A DNA stretch of 64,000 nt from JACVRX01 sp963831385. Lineage in GTDB: Bacteria > Actinomycetota > Actinomycetes > Jiangellales > Jiangellaceae. A model generated the notes under the pieces. That model was not told the DNA's origin. It made no database searches and saw only the letters and a program-made list of their open reading frames with translations. Below are positions 25,488-34,943 of this stretch, in pieces. The stretch is from positions 1 through 64,000 of the forward strand of contig CAWHPW010000017.1 of assembly GCA_963831385.1 (NCBI GenBank), read 5' to 3'. A program made the position numbers and the translations under genes. The number at the start of each line of letters is the position of its first letter. Position 1 is the stretch's first letter.

Positions 25488-26648
25488 TCAGCGGACCAGG
25501 CGAAAGAACGCGCGAACTTCGTCGACGAACAGTTCGGGCTGCTCGAAAGCGGCGAAATGCCCGCCCCGATCCAGTTCGTTCCAGTAGCGGATGTCGAGGA
25601 AGCGCTTAGCGGCCCATCGTCGGGACGGGCGCTGCAGCTCTCTCGGGAAGATCGAACAGCCGGTCGGAACCGTCACCGTGTCATCCAGCGAGCCGGAGAT
25701 CCACTGGTTGACCTGCCGAGTGCTCTCCCAGTACAGCCGCGCTGCGGAGGCGCCGGTGCCCGGGAGCCAGTAGAGCATCACATTGTCCAGCAGCTCGGCA
25801 CGGGTCAGCACGTTGTCCAAATGTCCGTCGTTGTCGGTCCAGGCCCAGAACTTCTCGACGATCCATGCGCATAGGCCGACCGGCGAGTCCACGAGCCCAT
25901 ACCCGATTGTCTGGGGACGCGTGGCATGTTCCTCGGAGTAACCGGACTCCCATTCGGCGGCGTTCTGTAGAGAAGCCAGGGCGGCCCGCTCTGCGTCGGT
26001 GAGATCACCGAAGGTTGCCGGGTCCGGAGGTGCGAGCGGCGGGATCAGGTGGATTCCGACGACGTGGGCGGCGTCCTGCTGGCCGATGCAGGTGCTGATG
26101 CTCGTGCCCCAGTCGCCGCCCTGCGCCCCGTAGTGTCGGTAGCCGAGCCGGGCCATGAGTTGAGACCAGGCATCGGCGATTCGCTGTACGCCCCAGCCGG
26201 GCTGTGCCGGCTTGTCACTGAAGCCATAGCCGGGAAGCGACGGGCACACCAGGTGAAAGGCGTCTGCGGCGTCGCCTCCGTGGGCGGTGGGGTTGGTGAG
26301 TGGCTCGATCACCTTCAGGAACTCGACCACAGAGCCGGGCCAACCGTGTGTCAGGACGATGGGCAACGCGTCGGTATGTGGCGACCGGACATGTAAGAAA
26401 TGGATCCCGAGCCCATCGATCTGGGTACGGAACTGGGGTATGTCGTTCAGCCGGGCCTCGGTCGCGCGCCAGTCGTATTCCTCGGCCCAGTAGCGGCACA
26501 GCTCCCGCAGGTAGGTCAAGGGAACACCCTGAGACCAGTCCGTGACGGTCTCGGCCTCGGGCCAGCGGGTTCGCTTCAGCCGCTCACGAAGGTCGTGTAG
26601 GTCGGCCTCCGAGACCTCCGCCCGGAACGGCGTGACCTCGTCGGACAT
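25488..26648 (-). CDS. Epoxide hydrolase (microsomal EPHX1-like, alpha/beta hydrolase)
   Basis: A 386-residue epoxide hydrolase. An EHN-type N-terminal region (SEADLHDLRERLKRTRWPE) precedes the hydrolase fold. The oxyanion motif is THGWPGSVVEFL, the nucleophile Asp is in GAQGGDWGTSIS, and the catalytic His is in DRGGHFAAFEQPE. These enzymes open epoxides to diols with a covalent Asp intermediate. ATG 26648 has GGGAGG upstream. It is divergent from the M1 peptidase gene. Confidence 0.9.
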   Translation of the reverse strand: MSDEVTPFRAEVSEADLHDLRERLKRTRWPEAETVTDWSQGVPLTYLRELCRYWAEEYDWRATEARLNDIPQFRTQIDGLGIHFLHVRSPHTDALPIVLTHGWPGSVVEFLKVIEPLTNPTAHGGDAADAFHLVCPSLPGYGFSDKPAQPGWGVQRIADAWSQLMARLGYRHYGAQGGDWGTSISTCIGQQDAAHVVGIHLIPPLAPPDPATFGDLTDAERAALASLQNAAEWESGYSEEHATRPQTIGYGLVDSPVGLCAWIVEKFWAWTDNDGHLDNVLTRAELLDNVMLYWLPGTGASAARLYWESTRQVNQWISGSLDDTVTVPTGCSIFPRELQRPSRRWAAKRFLDIRYWNELDRGGHFAAFEQPELFVDEVRAFFRLVR

Positions 26649-26788
26649 TGCTAGCGCCTCCCTCGGTTGCTCGCGGGTCTTGCCTGCGATTGTCAATGCT
26701 TGGCCGTCGCCATTGCCGAGAGACCCTGTTGCTGCAGGCCCGATCGGGCCAGACTTGGCGGGACGTGGCCAGAACGGCGGAGGTGGCA

Positions 26789-28958
26789 ATGATGCCGACA
26801 ACCAGCCAGCGTGACGGGATCGACCGCGGTCGGCGGCGCCGCCTGACTGCGCTCGTGGTCGCCGCAGCAGCCGCGCTGGTCCTCGCACCCGGTACGGCAC
26901 AGGCCCAATCGGAGCGGAAGCCGGAGTTCACTCCTGGCGCCCCTGGCATCGGGGATCCGTACTTCCCGCTGGACGGTAACGGTGGCTACGACGTAAGGCA
27001 CTACCTGTTGGACGTCGCATACGACCCCGACAGCGACGAGCTGACCGGCAAAGCCACCATCTCCGCACGAGCAACCCAGAACCTGTCCAGCTTCAACCTC
27101 GACTTCGACGGGCTGACCATTCGGTCGATTACGGTCGACGGCCGGCGAGCCGATTGGAGCCGCGATGGTGACGAGCTCACCGTCGTCCCGCGCAACGGTA
27201 TTCGCGATGGCGCCCGCTTCACCGTCGTCGTCAAATATGACGGGATTCCCGAGACGTTGCCGGATGGCTCGGGCTTCTTCCACACCGACGACGGCGCACT
27301 CGTCATCGGCCAGCCGCACGTCGCGGACACCTGGTTCCCGGTCAACGACCACCCGATCGACAAGGCGTCCTACACGATTTCCATCACTGTTCCCGAGGGG
27401 CTGGAGGCCATCTCGAACGGCGTGCTCGAGTCGCAGCGCACCCGGCGTGGGTTGACCACGTGGACGTGGAATGCCAAGGAGCCGATGGCGTCCTACCTCG
27501 CGATGATGGCGATCGGCGAGTTCGACGTGCGTGCCTACCGCGAGGACGGCTTGAAGTACTGGGACGCGCTCGACCCGGACCTGTTCGACCAAGACGGCAC
27601 CGCGGACCGGTGAGCAGTATGCGCTGTCCCAGGTGGCTGACCTGACCTACAAGCGGCTGACCCGTACGATCGCCGTCCCGGCCGGCGGAGCCGAGCTGTC
27701 CTTCTGGATGACCAGGGACACCGAGTTCAACTGGGACTTCGTCTTCGTCGAGGCGCACACCGTCGGGCAGGACGACTGGACGACACTCGAGGACCAGAAC
27801 GGGCACACCAGCCAGGAAACCGGCTTCGTCTGCCCCTTCTGGTTGCGAACTGCATCCGTTCCTCGAGCACTACCAGACACCTGCCGGCGACGCCTGCGAT
27901 CCGAACGGCACCACCGGCGAGTGGTGGGCGGCAACCGGGTCCAGCGACGGGTACGAGCAGTGGAGCGTCGACCTGTCGGCCTTCAGTGGCAGCACCGAGT
28001 CGAGGTGTCGATCAGCTACGCGAGCGACGACATCGTGCAGGGATCGGGTGCCTTCGTCGACGACATCGTGGTCTCGACCGGAGAGGGCACGACGTCGTTC
28101 GAGGATGACGGCAACACCTTCGACGGCTGGACCGTGCCGGGAGCCCCGGCCGGCAGCGAGCCCAACCTCAACGACTGGATCGCCGGGACGGTCGAGGACG
28201 CGCCGCCATCGCTGGGTGAGGTCGCCGACGGGTCGTTGGCGCGGCAGCCGGAGATCATCGACTTCCTCGAGGGCTACTTCGGTCGGTACCCGTTCTCGGC
28301 GGCGGGAGGGGTCGTCGACGACCTCGACGAGCTCGGCTTCGCGCTCGAGACGCAGACCCGGCCGATCTACGCCGAGGGCTTCTTCGGTGACTCGATCTCC
28401 GGCGACAGCGTCGTCGTGCACGAGCTCGCCCACCAGTGGGTCGGTGACTACCTCGCCCTCGAGGAATGGCAGCACATCTGGCTGAACGAGGGTTTCGCGT
28501 CGTATGCCGAATGGCTGTGGGCCGAGTACGAAGGCCTCGCCACCGCGCAGGAGATCTTCGACTTCTATGCCAGCATTCCCGCTGACGATCCGTTCTGGGA
28601 GGTCGTGATCGGCGATCCCGGGCCGGACCTGATCTTCGACATTGCGATCTACAACCGCGGCGCCATGACGCTGCACGCTCTGCGGTTGGAGGTCGGAGAC
28701 CAAGACTTCTTCCGGATCCTGAAGCGCTGGATCGCCTCGCAGGCCGGTGGGCACGTCACCACCGACGAGTTCATCGCCTTGGCCGAGCGCGTCTCGGGTC
28801 AGCAGCTGGACGAGTTGTTCGACGTCTGGCTTTTCACACCGGAGAAGCCGGCGGTCCTGGATGCGGCGGCGGCCCGAGTACAGAGCGGCGCCACGGATCT
28901 CGGGTCCGCGCGCCCGCCCCTGGACAAGTTGGCTGAGCGAACGGGGCTGAGGCGCTAA
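26789..28958 (+). CDS. Secreted M1-family zinc metallopeptidase with inserted domain (three apparent frameshifts)
   Basis: About 720 residues. A signal peptide (LTALVVAAAAALVLAPGTAQA) leads to the M1 N-terminal beta domain. The zinc site is HELAHQWVGDYLALEEWQ with the distal Glu in WLNEGFASYAEW. Between the two lies a region of about 170 residues (ELSFWMTRDTEFNWDFVFVE to FVDDIVV) that looks like an immune-inhibitor-A/MAM-type beta-sandwich inserted into the peptidase. The frame breaks near 27608, near 27843 and near 28000 (extra, extra and missing base); the middle stretch reads CELHPFLEHYQTPAGDACD when repaired. GGAGG precedes the ATGs at 26789 and 26792. Probably an extracellular aminopeptidase. 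Confidence 0.8.
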
Positions 28959-28967
28959 CCGAACACC

Positions 28968-30188
28968 ATGACCGTCAACCGGGAGCGGCTCCGGGTCGAG
29001 GCCACCGATCGGGAGGCGTCGGTCACACCGCTGGAGCTGTTCTTCGATTTGGTGTTCGTCCTGGGGTTGACCCAGGTGACGGCATACCTGGCCGATCACC
29101 TCACCCTCCAGGGCGTCGTTCGCGGTCTGCTGCTGGTCGCGCTGCTGTGGTGGAGCTGGACGGGTTATGCCTGGCTCGGCAATGTGGTCCGCGCCGACGA
29201 AGGCATCGTCCGCGAAGTGATGCTTGCCGCGATGGCGGCCATGTTCATCTTTGCGCTCGCGATCCCGGAGGCGTTCGACGACCTGCGCGGCGGCCTGTAC
29301 GGACCGGTCGTCGTTCCGATCTGCTACCTGGTCTTCCGCCTCCTGCATCTGACGATGTTCTGGGTCGTGTCGCGGCGTGATCCGGTCCTCCGTCGCCAGA
29401 TCATGCGGTTCACGCCCTCCGTGCTGGTGGCCACGCTGATCCTGCTGATCGCGGCGGGGACGACCGGACCGACCCAGACGGTTCTCTGGGCGATCGCTTT
29501 GGCGGCCGACTACGTCGGGACGCTGCTCGGTGGCGCCTCCGGGTGGCGGCTGCCCTCGGCGCGGCACTTCGCCGAACGGCATGGCCTGATCGTCATCGTG
29601 GCGCTGGGGGAGTCGATCGTCGCGATCGGCGTCGGCATCGCTGAGCTGCCCATCTCCTGGCCCATCATCGTCGGGGCCCTGCTGGGTCTCATCGTCGCCG
29701 CAGCCCTGTGGTGGGTGTACTTCGACGTGACCGCCGCGATGGCGGAGCGAGCTCTCACCGAGGAACCCGACGCCGACCGGCCTCGGCTGGCCCGCGACGC
29801 GTACAGCTACCTGCACCTTCCGTTGATCACCGGCATCGTCCTGCTCGCATTGGGGATGAAGAAGGTCTTGGAGTACGTCGGCGACTCCCAGGATCACGAC
29901 CTCAGCGACCCGTTGACCGGCGTGAGCCTGTTCGCACTGGTCGGCGGTGTGGCGATCTATCTGGTCGGGCACGTGGCGTTCAAGTGGCGTACGCAGCACA
30001 TTCTCTATTGGCCGCGCCTGGTCGCCGCGGCGGTCCTCGTGGCGCTCTCTCCACTGCTCGGCCAGGTGCCCGCGCTGGTGGCCTTGGCCGTCGTCGCCCT
30101 CGTTACTGTGGCACTGGTCGTTTTCGAGACGATTCACCACGCCGAGCTGCGTGAACAGATCCGGCACGAGCAGCACGGGCACACCTGA
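28968..30188 (+). CDS. Low-temperature-requirement A (LtrA)-family membrane protein
   Basis: A 406-residue LtrA-family protein with about eleven hydrophobic helices. The family signature TPLELFFDLVFVLGLTQV is at the N-terminus, with HGLIVIVALGESIVAIGVG and ALWWVYFD in the middle. The molecular role is unknown; the name comes from a Listeria cold-growth mutant. It starts nine bases after the peptidase gene and ends in a His-rich tail. Confidence 0.88.
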   Translation: MTVNRERLRVEATDREASVTPLELFFDLVFVLGLTQVTAYLADHLTLQGVVRGLLLVALLWWSWTGYAWLGNVVRADEGIVREVMLAAMAAMFIFALAIPEAFDDLRGGLYGPVVVPICYLVFRLLHLTMFWVVSRRDPVLRRQIMRFTPSVLVATLILLIAAGTTGPTQTVLWAIALAADYVGTLLGGASGWRLPSARHFAERHGLIVIVALGESIVAIGVGIAELPISWPIIVGALLGLIVAAALWWVYFDVTAAMAERALTEEPDADRPRLARDAYSYLHLPLITGIVLLALGMKKVLEYVGDSQDHDLSDPLTGVSLFALVGGVAIYLVGHVAFKWRTQHILYWPRLVAAAVLVALSPLLGQVPALVALAVVALVTVALVVFETIHHAELREQIRHEQHGHT

Positions 30189-30248
30189 CTGGCGTGCCAT
30201 AGCCGCGCGCGGCGCAGCCATCCGGGCACCACCACCTTGCGCGCGTTG

Positions 30249-31289
30249 TCACCTGCCAGGGAACGGCGGCTGCAGCCACCAGGGAGCGTCGACGACCTCG
30301 ATCCGGGCCACCCACTTGACCCACCAGAATCCACGGCGGCCGGGAGCCACCAGTCGTACCGGCGCCCCGTGTCCGGCAGAGAGCGGCCGGCCGGCAATCC
30401 GGGTCGCGAGCAGCAAGTTGGGAGCGTCGGACAACGGCAGTCGCCGTCGGTATCCCGTGACCGAGATGACATCGATGCTGCGTCCGCGGGACAACGGGCC
30501 GACAGCATCCGCGAGCAGGTGGTCGACTCGAACACCACGCCAATCCTGGCCGGCGTACCAGCCGCCGGTGCAGTCGAGCACGGCACGTACCGCGTCCGGA
30601 CCGTCGAGGTCAGCCAAGCCGACGTCGACAACCCGGTCGCCTGCGACGACCTCCAGCCGGAACGTCGCCGAATCGGCCGTCGGCACCGAGTCGCGCAACC
30701 ACTGAGTGACAGGCATCTGGTCGGGTTCGTCGGTGCCGCGTTCGTGCGAGCCCGTCGAGCGGCGGCCAGCACCCGAGAGCGAGGCCACGGCGGCGGTTGC
30801 CTCGACGGCCGACCACAACAGAACGCCGCCGCCGACGACGGCACCGGTACGCAGCGCGGTCCGGCGGCTGAGGTCGGCGGGTCTGGGCCGCTGCCGCCGG
30901 CGCCACACGTGCGCGACGGCCAGCGCGGTCGCCGCGATCGCGGAGCCAACGTGCAGCTGCATGGAGCTCACACCCAGCACCGGGCCGGTGAAGCCGAGCG
31001 CGTGTGCGATGCCGGTGGCAACGACGATCAGCACGACAACGCCCAGCGCGATCGACGTGCCGCGCCCCGGCCGGCGCCCGGACCGGCGGAGCCCCCGGCG
31101 CGCGATGACCGACTTCCACGGGGTCAATACGACCAGGCAGAGGCCGAGGATTCCGTGCGCCGCGACGACAATGCGCTCGGCAGACTCGTCGCCCACCGCG
31201 AACGCGAGCACGCCAGAAGCCAGCGCCGCGGTGAGGACGGCGAGGATGGCCACATTGGTGCGCCGGCCGGCTCGCGTCAGAGCCCGCAT
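30249..31289 (-). CDS. Membrane-bound molybdopterin-dependent oxidoreductase (sulfite-oxidase fold)
   Basis: A 346-residue protein. The N-terminal part has four hydrophobic helices. The C-terminal 170 residues match the sulfite oxidase-type molybdopterin domain, with the Mo-ligand Cys in LDCTGGWYAGQDWRGV and the SAGHGAPVRLVAPGRRG cofactor loop. The active part should face the outside of the membrane. Substrate unknown. ATG 31289 is chosen over an upstream in-frame start because it begins with a basic N-terminus before TM1. A long inverted repeat lies 41 bases upstream. Confidence 0.82.
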   Translation of the reverse strand: MRALTRAGRRTNVAILAVLTAALASGVLAFAVGDESAERIVVAAHGILGLCLVVLTPWKSVIARRGLRRSGRRPGRGTSIALGVVVLIVVATGIAHALGFTGPVLGVSSMQLHVGSAIAATALAVAHVWRRRQRPRPADLSRRTALRTGAVVGGGVLLWSAVEATAAVASLSGAGRRSTGSHERGTDEPDQMPVTQWLRDSVPTADSATFRLEVVAGDRVVDVGLADLDGPDAVRAVLDCTGGWYAGQDWRGVRVDHLLADAVGPLSRGRSIDVISVTGYRRRLPLSDAPNLLLATRIAGRPLSAGHGAPVRLVAPGRRGFWWVKWVARIEVVDAPWWLQPPFPGR

Positions 31290-31330
31290 CCGTCCAGTGT
31301 GCGCCCTCTCGCCCAGCCTCAGGCCCTGGC

Positions 31331-31398
31331 ACTTCAATGATCGAATCCGCGTGAAGACGCCTTCTTCGCGAGTTTGGCGCGGATTGGATCATTGAAGT
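31331..31398. repeat. 21-bp inverted repeat in a divergent spacer
   Basis: Left arm 31331-31351 and right arm 31378-31398 pair over 21 bases with one mismatch (each arm contains TTCAATGATC), with a 26-base loop that itself contains GAAG/CTTC. It lies between the molybdopterin oxidoreductase and lipase genes, which diverge, so it is not a normal terminator. It may be a small non-autonomous mobile repeat or a regulatory hairpin. Confidence 0.6.
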
Positions 31399-31425
31399 TG
31401 TTCTCGGTGTCGTTGAATCGGGTGC

Positions 31426-32265
31426 ATGGCCGGTCGGCGGCGGTTCCTGGTAGCGGTGATCGCTGTGTCCGCCGCCGCCGCGCTACTCGTCGTGCTGCTG
31501 GCTCTCGATCGGCAAGCAGCACCGACGTCCATCGACGAGCCGGTCGCTCAAGATCAGCCCGGTCCGGTCCTGTTGGTGCCCGGCTACGGCGGAGCGTCGG
31601 CAGAGCTCGCTCTGCTGGTGGACGCACTACGGGCAGCGGGCAGGGAAGCCGTCGTGGTGTCCATGCCGGACGGCGGCGTCGACGACCTGCGCGAGCAGGC
31701 GGCGACCGTCGGCCGCGTGGTGGACCAGCGATTGGCCGGGGGAGCGCCGTCGGTCGACGTCGTGGGCTACTCCTCCGGTGGCGTCGTCAGCCGGATCTGG
31801 GCGGATGAACTCGGCGGCGCCGGCGTGACGCGCCGAGTCGTCACGCTCGGCTCGCCCCATCACGGAACCCGAGCCGCCCGATTCGCGGCCACTCTGGGGC
31901 CGGACGTCTGCCCCGAGGCGTGTCGGCAACTCGTCCCGGGCAGCGACCTGCTGTCGACGCTCGAGGAGACGCCGGACGGCCCGGTATGGACCGCGGTCTG
32001 GACAGCGGGAGACCAGGTGGTGACACCGCCGGATTCGGCGCAGCTCGACGGCGCCGTCAACGTGAAGGTCCAGGACGTATGCGCCGACGCTCGGATCGGG
32101 CACGGTCAGCTCACCACCGATCCGCTGGTCATCGGATTGGTTCTGCTGGCGCTCGACGTGGAACCACTCGACGCGGCTCCCGGCCCGGCCCAGTGCGCAG
32201 AACTGCGGGAGTCCGGCGGGCCGTTGGCCGATCAGCCGGCCTCGTCTCGCAGCGCCAACAGGTAG
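31426..32265 (+). CDS. Secreted lipase/esterase
   Basis: A 279-residue exported alpha/beta hydrolase. A signal segment (FLVAVIAVSAAAALLVVLLA) precedes the mature part. VLLVPGYGG is the oxyanion region and VDVVGYSSGGVVSR holds the nucleophile Ser in GYSSGG. An LGSPHHGTR motif is typical of Streptomyces-type triacylglycerol lipases. Four Cys in the C-terminal half (DVCPEACRQL, QDVCAD, AQCAEL) suggest disulfides. Its last 34 bases overlap the convergent methyltransferase gene. Confidence 0.8.
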   Translation: MAGRRRFLVAVIAVSAAAALLVVLLALDRQAAPTSIDEPVAQDQPGPVLLVPGYGGASAELALLVDALRAAGREAVVVSMPDGGVDDLREQAATVGRVVDQRLAGGAPSVDVVGYSSGGVVSRIWADELGGAGVTRRVVTLGSPHHGTRAARFAATLGPDVCPEACRQLVPGSDLLSTLEETPDGPVWTAVWTAGDQVVTPPDSAQLDGAVNVKVQDVCADARIGHGQLTTDPLVIGLVLLALDVEPLDAAPGPAQCAELRESGGPLADQPASSRSANR

Positions 32266-32909
32266 CTGCGTCGGCTCTGGTGCTCGACCGCCGGCCACGG
32301 CTCCCGGTCGGTGCGACTCATCAGTCTGAAGCCGGCAGCAGCCAGGTCGGCCGAGACCTCGGCCGGGTCGAGGAAGTGGAAGTCCAAGTCGACTTCCGAG
32401 CCCCACCATTCGGTCAGGTGGGTCACCGAGCCGACAGGGTGGTCGGGGTCGGCGATGTGAAAGGCCACGAGCAGCCAGCCACCGGGCCGGATCGCCCGGG
32501 CCAGCTCGACTGCGGCAGCGCGCCGCTCGGCCCGATCGAGGTGGATGATCGAGTACGGCACGACCGCACCCGCCCAGGCGCCGTCGTCGGCCGGGAGCGC
32601 AGCGAACGTGCCGACCTCGAAGCGTGGCCTCGGGTACCGCCTGCGGGCGACTGTGATCATGCCGGGGGAGGCGTCGATGCCGACAACGTTCAGGCCCAGT
32701 GCAGCCAGATGATCCGCGACATGACCGGGACCGCACCCGACGTCGGCCACGATCCCGTCGGTGCCGACGAGCTCGGCGAACAGAGCGTAGAGCGCGCGAT
32801 CGACCGGCTTGCCGGCCAGCTCGTGAGCAATCTGCTGCGCGTACTGCTCGGCGACGGTGTCGTAACTGCGCGTGGTCCGTTCGACGTCCCTGCCCGGTCC
32901 GTCGGTCAC
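32232..32909 (-). CDS. Class I SAM-dependent methyltransferase
   Basis: A 225-residue methyltransferase with SAM motif IVADVGCGPGHVADHLA and a second acidic motif GIDASPGMI. The segment VVPYSIIHLDRAER fits methyltransferase domain 11/25 proteins. GTG 32909 overlaps the PaaK-like stop when that gene's frame is repaired, so the two are coupled. Substrate unknown; the operon context (acyl-adenylating enzyme plus TetR) suggests modification of an aromatic or acyl compound. Confidence 0.85.
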   Translation of the reverse strand: MTDGPGRDVERTTRSYDTVAEQYAQQIAHELAGKPVDRALYALFAELVGTDGIVADVGCGPGHVADHLAALGLNVVGIDASPGMITVARRRYPRPRFEVGTFAALPADDGAWAGAVVPYSIIHLDRAERRAAAVELARAIRPGGWLLVAFHIADPDHPVGSVTHLTEWWGSEVDLDFHFLDPAEVSADLAAAGFRLMSRTDREPWPAVEHQSRRSYLLALRDEAG

Positions 32910-34283
32910 GGGATGCTTCCGACGCGGGACTCGATGAGCCGGAACTTGCCTGCCGAGTCACGGCCGTCCTCGATCCGCTCGACGATCTCGACGCTGACGT
33001 CGAGGTCCGAGGCGCCGAGTGCCGTGACCGCCTCGGCCAGTCCTCGGCGGATCGCGCTGGTGGTGCCGGTCGACCCCGAAGCCGGGCCGCAGAGCAGCCC
33101 GCACGTGCAGACCGCGTTCGTCGTGCAGGATCCGGTACTCCCGCAGGCCGGGGACCGCTGCCATGGGGCTGCGTAGGGCGTGCGGGTGCACGATGATTCG
33201 ACCGCCGTCGCGCCCGGCGAGCCGCACGATGTCGTCGTTGCGACCCTCGATGCCGGCGACGACGCGGTAAGGCCGGCCGCACGGGCAGGGCTCGGGCCGG
33301 ATCGTCACCAGGTCGGAGATCACGTACCGGATCAGCGGCTGGGTGTGGCTGATCAGGCTGGTCAGCAGGATGTGGTCGCCAGGCCGGCCAGGAGGCACGG
33401 GGTGGTGATTCTCGTCGACGACCTCGACGATGAACTGATCTTCGAACAGATGCAGCCCGGTGTGCTGCGCGCAGTGCACCCCGAGGATGCCGGTCTCGGT
33501 GGTCCCGTAGAGCTCGAACCATGCGCCGCCCCACTCCGACCGGACCGATGCCGCCAGGTCGCTGGTCGGTGTCTCGCCCGACGTCACGACAATCCGTGGG
33601 GAGATGTCCAGCCGTCCCTCTAGCTGCTCGAGGATCAGCAGGGACACCACTGAGGAGTACGCGTAGAGGAACTCCGGCCGATGCGCGTTCAGCCCGGCGA
33701 CGATGTCCCCCAGTGGACTCGTGGCGGACAGCCGGAGGACGCGAAAGATTCCGGTGTCGGCACTGGTGGCCAGCCGGTAGGTCGAGTGCGCCGGACGCGA
33801 TGCCCCCACCGCGGCGATCGATACCCGCCGGGGAAGCCGCGGCCGCAGTCCGACGAAGTCGGACATCCGGTAGAAGCCGGCGACGAGCTCGCGCCACTCC
33901 CGTCGGTCAAAGACGAATACGCCCTTCCGACCGGTCGTGCCGCCGGTGGCCAGCACGCGGTACTCGTCGAGATAGAGCTCGTCGGTCTCGAGCCCGTCCA
34001 GATGCTGCTCGAGAGCTCGCAAGCTGAGCCGTGGATCACAGACGACGTCGTCGAACTGATCCATCACCGCCGCCTTGTCGACGATCGGCAGCCGTTCGAG
34101 TGCGACCTCGTCGAGGTCTTGGTAGAGCCGACGGTAAAACGCCGACCGCGTGCGAGCGTGGTCGACGATCTGGACGAGACGCTCCTGCTGATGTGTTCGC
34201 AGCTGATCTGGGGTCCAGCGGTCATGCCGAGCGAGCAGCCGCGAGTGGCGGATGGCCGGGACGTTCTCGAGCAGGCGTTTCAT
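32906..34283 (-). CDS. Phenylacetate-CoA ligase (PaaK)-family adenylating enzyme (apparent frameshift)
   Basis: About 458 residues of the PaaK/CapK adenylate-forming family. The P-loop ATGGTTGRKGVF, the adenylate motif WFELYGTTETG and a Cys pair in RPEPCPCGRPYRV are clear. The frame breaks at the CCCC of 33074-33077; one base later it continues GSTGTTSAIRRGLAEAV and ends with a normal EDGRDSAGKFRLIESR terminus at 32906. ATG 34283 overlaps the tetR stop as ATGA. Members activate aryl or acyl acids as AMP esters; the actual substrate is not visible. Confidence 0.85.
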
Positions 34284-34900
34284 CGTGGGTCCTTTCCCTC
34301 GGTGAGGGCCGTCATCAGGACGGAGGCGACTTGTGGGAATACCTCGCCGTCGACATGGCCGCCGGCCATGGCCTCCAGGGCGAAGCCGTTCCCGAGCGCG
34401 AGGCCGATCGTTGCGAGGAGGTCCGGGTCGAACGCAAATGATCGACCAGCTCGCGTTGACATCACCGTGAAGGCGTCGGCGAGGGCCGTTCGCAGCGTGG
34501 CGTGCCGAGCGGCGAAGCGCTCGCGCAGCTCGGCGTCACGCGACGCGTGTGCCCAGAACTCGATGACCACGGCCGACCACTGCGGGTCATGCTCGATCGC
34601 GGCGACGAACTGGCGAGCCAGTGCCTCAGCGTGCTCACCCGGACTCACCGTGCCGGTTCCGGCCTTTTTCATCTCGGCGGCTCGAGTGGCGACCCGCTCG
34701 TCGAACACCGCAAGAAAGAGGTCCGCCTTGCCGTCGAAGGCGGAGTAGACCGCGCCCTTGGTGAAGCCCGCCTCCTCGGCAACCGCGTCCAGGGTGGCGG
34801 CGTGGTACCCGTCGCGGAGGAACACCCGCCGCGCGGCCGCCACCAGCAGGTTTCGGGTGCGGTCCCTGGATTCGGCTCTCGATAGCCGCGGCACTCCCAT
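34280..34900 (-). CDS. TetR-family transcriptional regulator
   Basis: A 206-residue TetR protein. The HTH is at about residues 14-60 (LLVAAARRVFLRDGYHAATL, then EAGFTKGAVYSAFDGKADLF). The rest is a helical ligand domain. It is the first gene of a coupled tetR-paaK-methyltransferase operon. Two palindromes overlap its start codon, and TAGAAT lies nine bases upstream of ATG 34900, so transcription is probably leaderless and self-repressed. Confidence 0.9.
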   Translation of the reverse strand: MGVPRLSRAESRDRTRNLLVAAARRVFLRDGYHAATLDAVAEEAGFTKGAVYSAFDGKADLFLAVFDERVATRAAEMKKAGTGTVSPGEHAEALARQFVAAIEHDPQWSAVVIEFWAHASRDAELRERFAARHATLRTALADAFTVMSTRAGRSFAFDPDLLATIGLALGNGFALEAMAGGHVDGEVFPQVASVLMTALTEGKDPR

Positions 34901-34928
34901 ACCAACGGTATTCTAATACCATCGGTAT
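34899..34928. promoter_or_regulatory. Tandem palindromic TetR operator overlapping the start codon
   Basis: Two 13-base palindromes, ATACC-aac-GGTAT at 34899-34911 and ATACC-atc-GGTAT at 34916-34928, sit head to tail with a 17-base period. They bracket a minus-strand TAGAAT (34910-34915) and the first touches the tetR ATG. This is a strong candidate for autoregulation of the tetR-paaK operon, and it is 15 bases from the end of pmt. Confidence 0.75.
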
Positions 34929-34943
34929 CCCGAGTACAAGGGG

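Noticed and set aside
27870..30221. Very long minus-strand open frame opposite the M1 peptidase and LtrA genes
   Set aside because: Composition is Arg/Gln/Asp-rich with no domain; it mirrors high-GC3 codons of the real genes.
31627..33897. Minus-strand open frame spanning the lipase, methyltransferase and PaaK-like genes
   Set aside because: Wrong frame for the methyltransferase and PaaK-like genes; Arg/Pro-rich without motifs.
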